A stretch of 64,000 nucleotides of DNA from Sporodiniella umbellata (Eukaryota > Mucoromycota > Mucoromycetes > Mucorales > Rhizopodaceae): the NCBI GenBank assembly GCA_025677835.1, contig JAIXMR010000008.1, forward strand, positions 326,194 through 390,193, in the 5' to 3' direction. A model generated the notes under the pieces. It made no database searches. It saw only the letters and a program-made list of their open reading frames with translations, and was not told where the DNA came from. The translations under genes and the position numbers were made by a program. Of the stretch, positions 58,001 through 64,000 are shown one piece after another (positions within the stretch are counted from its first letter, which is position 1; every line of letters begins with the position of its first letter).

Positions 58001-61000
58001 TGATTTTGTGTTGAGAGCTATTTGGGTGAGTAACAGTACGCTATACAACCATGGTTACCTTGCTCAAGCAAAAGCATCAATCTCAATATAGTGTTGTTCT
58101 TTGAGTTTAAATGGTCTGCTTCCTCTAAGCCTTTTGCAACAAATTGACTTATATCATCTGATATGTGAGATGAGCTGTGGTAGCTCCAGCCAGCGATAGG
58201 GAATGGATCAGGATGGCCTTTTTCAATGAGCTGTGTGCGCCGAATGATTTGTGCGATGATGGTTCCTACAGTAGCTGATTGAAATACAAAGTAAATGACT
58301 CGTAAAGTTCATGTACAGCTCATTCTATTACGTACTTCTCACTGCACCAATGCCACAGTTGAAAATAAGAGGATCCGTAGGTTCTAAGCTGCGTATAACA
58401 TTGATATATTCATCAAAGTAATTGTCTTCGGGTGCTTGTTCAGGAGAGATAGGAATACGGAAGTATTTTATTCTATAGCCCTCACTCTGGAACTCCTCAA
58501 AAACTAAAAAAAAAAAAAAAAAAGGTTTATACTACATTTAGACAATTTAAAACAATCTACCTTCCTTAGGAGTTTGCACCTTGTCCGCCGCAATATAACA
58601 AGGAACAACAGTTCCGTCCACTATGAAAAAGAAAAAGCAGTTAAAAAAGCAGACCTACAAATACACAAACATACACAACTCCTGGTGAACCAAGAGGAGA
58701 GACCCCAATGATTTTGCTTCTTTGATTATATCAGATTTCAGCCTTTCCTCGACTTTTTCCAGCCTGACTGAGTTGATGCCAAGGAAGGCGCTCATGTTTT
58801 GCATGGGATCGGCGTATTCACGTAGAACATATGGCACACCGTTCAGATACACTGAAAAGATACCAAAAAAAAAAAGACTGGTTATATACACTACTAATAG
58901 TTACATTTTGTAACCGTTTTACCTAAAGGCTCCTCTCTAGTTGAAAACCTAACCATTGATTTTAATTTTTTGTTATCTCAAACTATATCTTACCAAGTAC
59001 ATGAGACTGGGTTTGAACTCTTGGGGTGGCAGTTTAATATTGCCAAAATGGTTGATAAGCCAATTGCCTATCATAGAAGAATAACATATCAATAAAATAT
59101 ACGCGCTATACTTGCTCTTTTTTTTTTTTTTTTTTTTTTGCTGATGTTTTTACCGTTGGTTGAGCTACGCCATAGACATTTAGGTCGGCTACACGAAAAT
59201 TGGGAGCACCTTGGAGGTGAAAATCAAGGTTTGTGTTTGTACCTAGAAAAGTGTGAGAATTATTTCAGATTTTAAGGGTCGGTGTCTTTTTTTCCTTTAC
59301 CACTTAAAAAATGATCCATCTTCAGTATAGTATTTCTAGCCAATACACTTCCTTTTCTTTTCTTTACAATACTGGGCGCTATTTTTAACAAAGCACAAGG
59401 GTCGTGTTCAGGGGCAATGGCTTGACCTGTACTGTTCTGTCGAGAACGATGGCCTGGGCTTTGCTTTGTATTAGTTTCAGGCTTCATACTTTGATTCAAG
59501 TGTCTCACTTTTTAGAAGGAACAAAGTTCGATGTAGCTCCTGGGGATGTTGGATTGTCAGTTTGTCGACGTGACATATTGGGCGAGTTTATAGATCGCGT
59601 GGACGATGACTCTGCATATAAACTAAAGTTGGTATGCAACGAGGCAGTAGATGAATCTTTTGGAAGACTCATAATAAGTAATAATGAATGTTAGTTCTTT
59701 ACTAGAAAAAAGAAAAAGAAAAAGAAAAAGGAAACGAAAAAATTATTGAATAAAGAATATAAATGGTTCTAGAAAAATGACGTTTCACTCTATTTTAATA
59801 TGCATTGAAAACTGAAAGAATTGGTGCAACACACGTCCAGTTCACATGATTAAGAAAAAAAAGTGAATATCGGCAGACTAAAACTGTATCTAATAAGATC
59901 TTAAGTACAAAAATACCATTTAATCTTGTGTATGCAAACATGTGGTCCAGCCTTTGTATAAATCAGGCCGCACAATGCTGCTTTCACTTTTTTTTTTTTT
60001 TTGTATGCGCAAAAGCTAGCATTTTCTGTCCATAGTGCATTATTTAAAGATAGGCAACGCTTTAAAATATCGGGCCCTAACCACAATTTCAAGTAAAGTT
60101 AATAAGGCGTAATGCGCTCTTTGTTTTCAGTTACTGTTTAGTCTGTCTATTTTTAAATTAGTTCAAACAAGGCAAGAATTCGTTTAAGACAGTTTTATTG
60201 TAGATGTGAATAAATAAACGCCGTTGACTGGATGGTTAAGCCAAACGCAAAAAAGGAAATAAATAAACAGCAGCGTTTTTTTCCGTTTATAGTTACACCA
60301 AATTTATTTGTTATCAGAGCGCAACTCCCTTTATACTGTCTTTCTTCCTCGTGAAATATGTCAGATAGCGGCCTTATCAAGTTTTTAAATTCGCCCTATT
60401 TCGGTATTGGCTCTTTCTTGTTTTTTCAGCAGCTGTCCAAGTTCTTGTCTCTTGATAACCATGTACAATCTCTCCGTATCTTCTATCTTCTTGCACAAGG
60501 CACAATTTTCCTTCTCCACCTTTACTTGATTCAGCTCATCAAGAAGAAAAACGGTACATAAGCATTCATTCCATACCATTGTTCTGACAATGTAAATAGA
60601 TCAGACCATTTTGAAATATGTGGAACCTGGGGCTCAAAGCTGGGATGGAACTGAAACAGCAGATCAACTGATCAATACAACCGTTGCAGGTACAAAGAAG
60701 GAGAAAATTTTATAAATCTCTAACAAAACAATTGAGTATAGAGTATGATGTAAACGAAATTAAGAAAACGGCCAAGCAATCGCTTATTGGTATTGCTGTA
60801 ACAGCTGTAATTCACTTGAAGTTTGGCTACATTCAACCCCTGTTGGTTCAATCCATTCTTGGTTTCAAGACTTTTTTTACAACAAAAGAAGCACGTATTC
60901 ACTTTTGGAAAGCCCAAGCCACAGGTGACTTGAGACGTCCATTTAGAATCGAAGCTCCTTTCGGGATGGTGAGCGAAAAGAAACAACCTAGAATTGATAA

Positions 61001-64000
61001 GGGTTCTATCAAAAAGGCAGAAAAAGCTTTAAAAGCAGAATAAAATCATTAAAACTTTTTATTTCTCTAAGAACTTTCGATCTCTGACTTTTCTTGATAA
61101 AAGACAACTTTACTGCCTTTCAATCTTTCGATTGCTTTGCCAATATTTTCTATATGCATTTCTAGAGGTATTGTGTCTGGCACAAGAATAGGTGCTACCA
61201 CCTGACCCCTCAACTCTTCTAGATCCATCTGAAAGGCTTCCATTTTACTTAGCATTAACATAAGCTGCTGAGCAGCTTTGGCTCTCTCTGTATCAAAGCT
61301 TGCCAGCAGACCAAGATTATCTTGAACCAGCTTTCGGCGGAGCCCTTTGCCCTGTATGTGGTTTACTAGGTCGGCTAATACATCAGGTTGTTCAGACACT
61401 TGGTGATTTTTTTCTTGGAGAGTAATCTCATGTATTGTATATAAATCTTGCTCAAGTAAATAAAGCGAACCTTGTGCTTTCTCAATAGCTATAATTAACC
61501 TTCTTGACTCGTTTTCAACTAATCCCATAGCTTTTTCATACAAAAGTCGAAGCTCTTGCCGACTGGACACCTTTGCCTCTACGTCAGAAAGTTTACGAAA
61601 GGTGAATGTATTGTAGGTAATCAAGTTGTCTATAACACCACGCGTTTGCGCTTGTAGACTATGTAGATCTTTACCAAATTGCCGGGAACGTACGATGTAA
61701 TCACCTAATTTAGTTTCCAATAGGTCGGCGCTCATCAGTTTAGAGTGCTTCACCATGGCCTGAAGGTCACGAGTAGCAAGCTCCACTCGTTTCAGTTCTA
61801 AAGCTGAGACTGTATCAGCAGGGGGGCGAGAAAGCATAGTATCATAGAGTGATTCTTGAAGCTTGACAAAATGTGTAAAATCTGGGATATTTGGTGAATA
61901 GTTTTTACATATAGGCAGGTAGTTGCTAATTATTGGAAGAGGGCAGATTGTATCCATAAGAATTTCTTGTCCGAACCGATATGCGTAACTCAAAGCCCAA
62001 ATCAATAAAAAAGCAGCTGTAGTAATCTTGATTAAAGGTTTTAAATAGGATAGAGCACCCATAGTTACGTCTAAGCAAGAATGAATTAATCGAAAAGAGA
62101 CAGGACTGAAATAGGGAAAATACCAAGAGTAAAACCAAAGACGGAATCCGCAACTTGTTGATAGCTTGTTTGATGTGTGAAAGATGAGTAATGTCGAAAA
62201 TCTGAGTCTTCAACATTCTCTCTGTCATTAGTGTATTGACTCACTCTCATTGACTTGCGATTTTTAACCATCTTGTAATGTTAAGAAAGGAAATGTAAAC
62301 CTTTTCTGAACCGGACATTGAAAGTGCATGAAATCCTTTTTTTTTTTCTATATACAGGGTTTTAACCTAAAATTAGACGATTGAAAATTTTTTCTTGGAC
62401 ATTTTAAATTTTTTCATTAGACAATTTTGGACGATTTGACATATAGAATGAAAAGTGTTATATTAGAAGATTTCAAACTCATGTTAGACACATTGCCATG
62501 TTTTTTAGACACTTTGTTTTTTTTTGTTTAGACTTATCTTACCATTTTGGGTTTAATGTCCTGGTTGTATTCATAAGTAGTTTCTTTATTATTCTTTGTG
62601 GTAATGAATATGAAGCTTGTTGTGATACTGGCTGAAGTGCTTGTTTCAGAAAATGAAGCAGAGGATTCTTCTGAAGAAGTTTTTACTTCTTGTCTTTGTT
62701 TCCAGTATAACTTCACTTCTTTCGACTTACCCCACTTACTGTAGTTATTGAGAAGTGTTGCCTTTTTTGAATCGTCGTTAATCCAGAATTCAACAATGGT
62801 TTTAAAATGACAGACTGCGCGACGTTGGTGATAGCTAGAGAAGCACTTGAAAAACAAGATGTGATCAAATTGATCAAAAGTGTGTTTATTCTATGAGTTT
62901 TTTTTCCTATTTCCCATGTACAGTAAGATACTCCTAGTTTAGCTTTAACATATGACTAAAAAGAACCTCCTTGGTCAAAAGCTTTCGTTCCCATACTATT
63001 TTATGTTACTCATTTTGATTGCTTTAAACACCTAGCTCGTATCTATCGTTTCTTTATTGATGAATATCACATTAGTAATAAACTTAAATTACCTGGTTAT
63101 AGTATTTTATTGAGTTTTTGTTAGTTTCACTGTTTTAACTATGAAGGGTCTCTTTAAATAACCTAACAATGTTCTTGAAAGGGAAAAAAAAATGAATTTC
63201 ATGGCTTGTGGAAAAATGTTTAAAAAGTCATCAAAGATAAGCGTATATCTAAACAAATACCGATTTATACTAGATTACTTATGAGTAGACAAACATTTAA
63301 TATATAATAAATAATAAGCATTTCAGTAAAAAGACAAAATAAAAAAACAATTATAGCTTAAAGTTTAAAGAAGTTTATTTCTAGTTTTCAATTCAATTTG
63401 TATTATTCCTTTTCACCAGCTATACTACTCAAGACTTGTGCCTTGGAACCAAACTAAGTTGCTAAAAATCTGTTTTAGTCACCATAATAACAAATAAACG
63501 TTTAAATAAAGTATACTTATCTTAAAAAAAAAGGGGGGGTTTCTAATCTCTAACTCTCAAACATCAACTTATGCATTCTGCGGAGGGTGCAGGCCAAATA
63601 ATGCTAGTAAAGTAAATTCACCAACACATTGCATTCTGCGGGGGTGCAGGCCAAATAATGCTAGTAAAGTAAATTCACCAACACGTTGCATTCTGCGGGG
63701 GGTGCAGGCCATTTTGCTAATGTTTGATTATTAAAGAAAAGAAACAAAGAATCAAAATTCCTGTGGGAAAATCATTTTATTTGTTTGTTTCAAATGTCCA
63801 ATAATATTAATTTGCTAAGTCTAAACCTTTTACCCGTAAGTATGGCTTGTCTATGTTTTTCATTGGATTTCAGTTACAGATTTATGCCTACGATTTTGTT
63901 TCCATCTCATTGTTTCTATCATTTTATTAACATGACATTTAATTACTTTAAAGTTAAGGACACTGATCAATGAATCTTTAAAGATGAATTTGAAGAGCTT

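Overview
The window is nuclear DNA of a filamentous fungus, most likely an early-diverging Mucoromycota/Mucorales-type genome. The evidence is AT-rich sequence with very many A and T homopolymers, short GT-AG introns (mostly about 45-110 nt) in nearly every gene, and fungal orthologues such as Ugo1, Pho88/Snd3, a Stb6-like protein, Ubc6, a NoxR-like protein and an HSF-type factor. The lineage assignment is inference. The complete coding models below were joined by hand from exon frame, splice signals and remembered family consensus, so exon edges may be off by a base or two in places.

Layout: 1-5.7 kb holds the end of a Yippee gene overlapping glycerol kinase (GUT1) tail to tail, then a monoglyceride lipase and UBC6. 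5.7-8.6 kb is AT-rich with a decayed Tc1/IS630-type transposase relic. 8.6-13.6 kb carries three minus-strand genes: a secreted cysteine-rich protein, a NoxR/p67phox-like TPR-PB1 protein, and an SGK3-like PX-AGC kinase. 13.6-17 kb is empty or relic DNA. 17-25.7 kb holds a short centrosomin-motif protein, a cyclic-nucleotide phosphodiesterase with a degenerate receiver domain, a second secreted protein, SCD6/LSM14 and an HSF-family factor. 26.5-37.4 kb holds a small membrane protein, glutaryl-CoA dehydrogenase, a SAM methyltransferase, a sucrose/alpha-glucoside-type transporter, a Stb6-like protein, fibrillarin and DAHP synthase. 38.4-51 kb holds a DUF1770/Atg43-like protein, a Cdc20/Cdh1-family WD40 protein, a DUF7082 protein, an acyl-protein-thioesterase-like hydrolase, Ugo1, an RRM/RS-like protein and a TatD/Scn1 hydrolase. 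52-62.3 kb holds a beta-adaptin, a large paladin-type triple PTP-like protein, Pho88 and an unknown membrane coiled-coil protein. 62.3-64 kb is repeat-rich.

The genes are mostly ordinary single-copy housekeeping and regulatory genes and do not form one pathway. Many neighbours are convergent and tightly packed: Yippee/GUT1 overlap, Pho88/unknown are about 23 nt apart, and beta-adaptin/paladin about 43 nt apart. The most distinctive local signals are the NoxR-like/PX-kinase pair, a paladin gene with three unequal catalytic loops and a likely homopolymer frameshift at its start, perfect CTAT-derived palindromes, a duplicated exon in fibrillarin, a 16-nt micro-exon, and recurrent back-to-back T(n)A(n) tracts. 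I found no CRISPR array, rRNA, convincing tRNA or intact mobile element.
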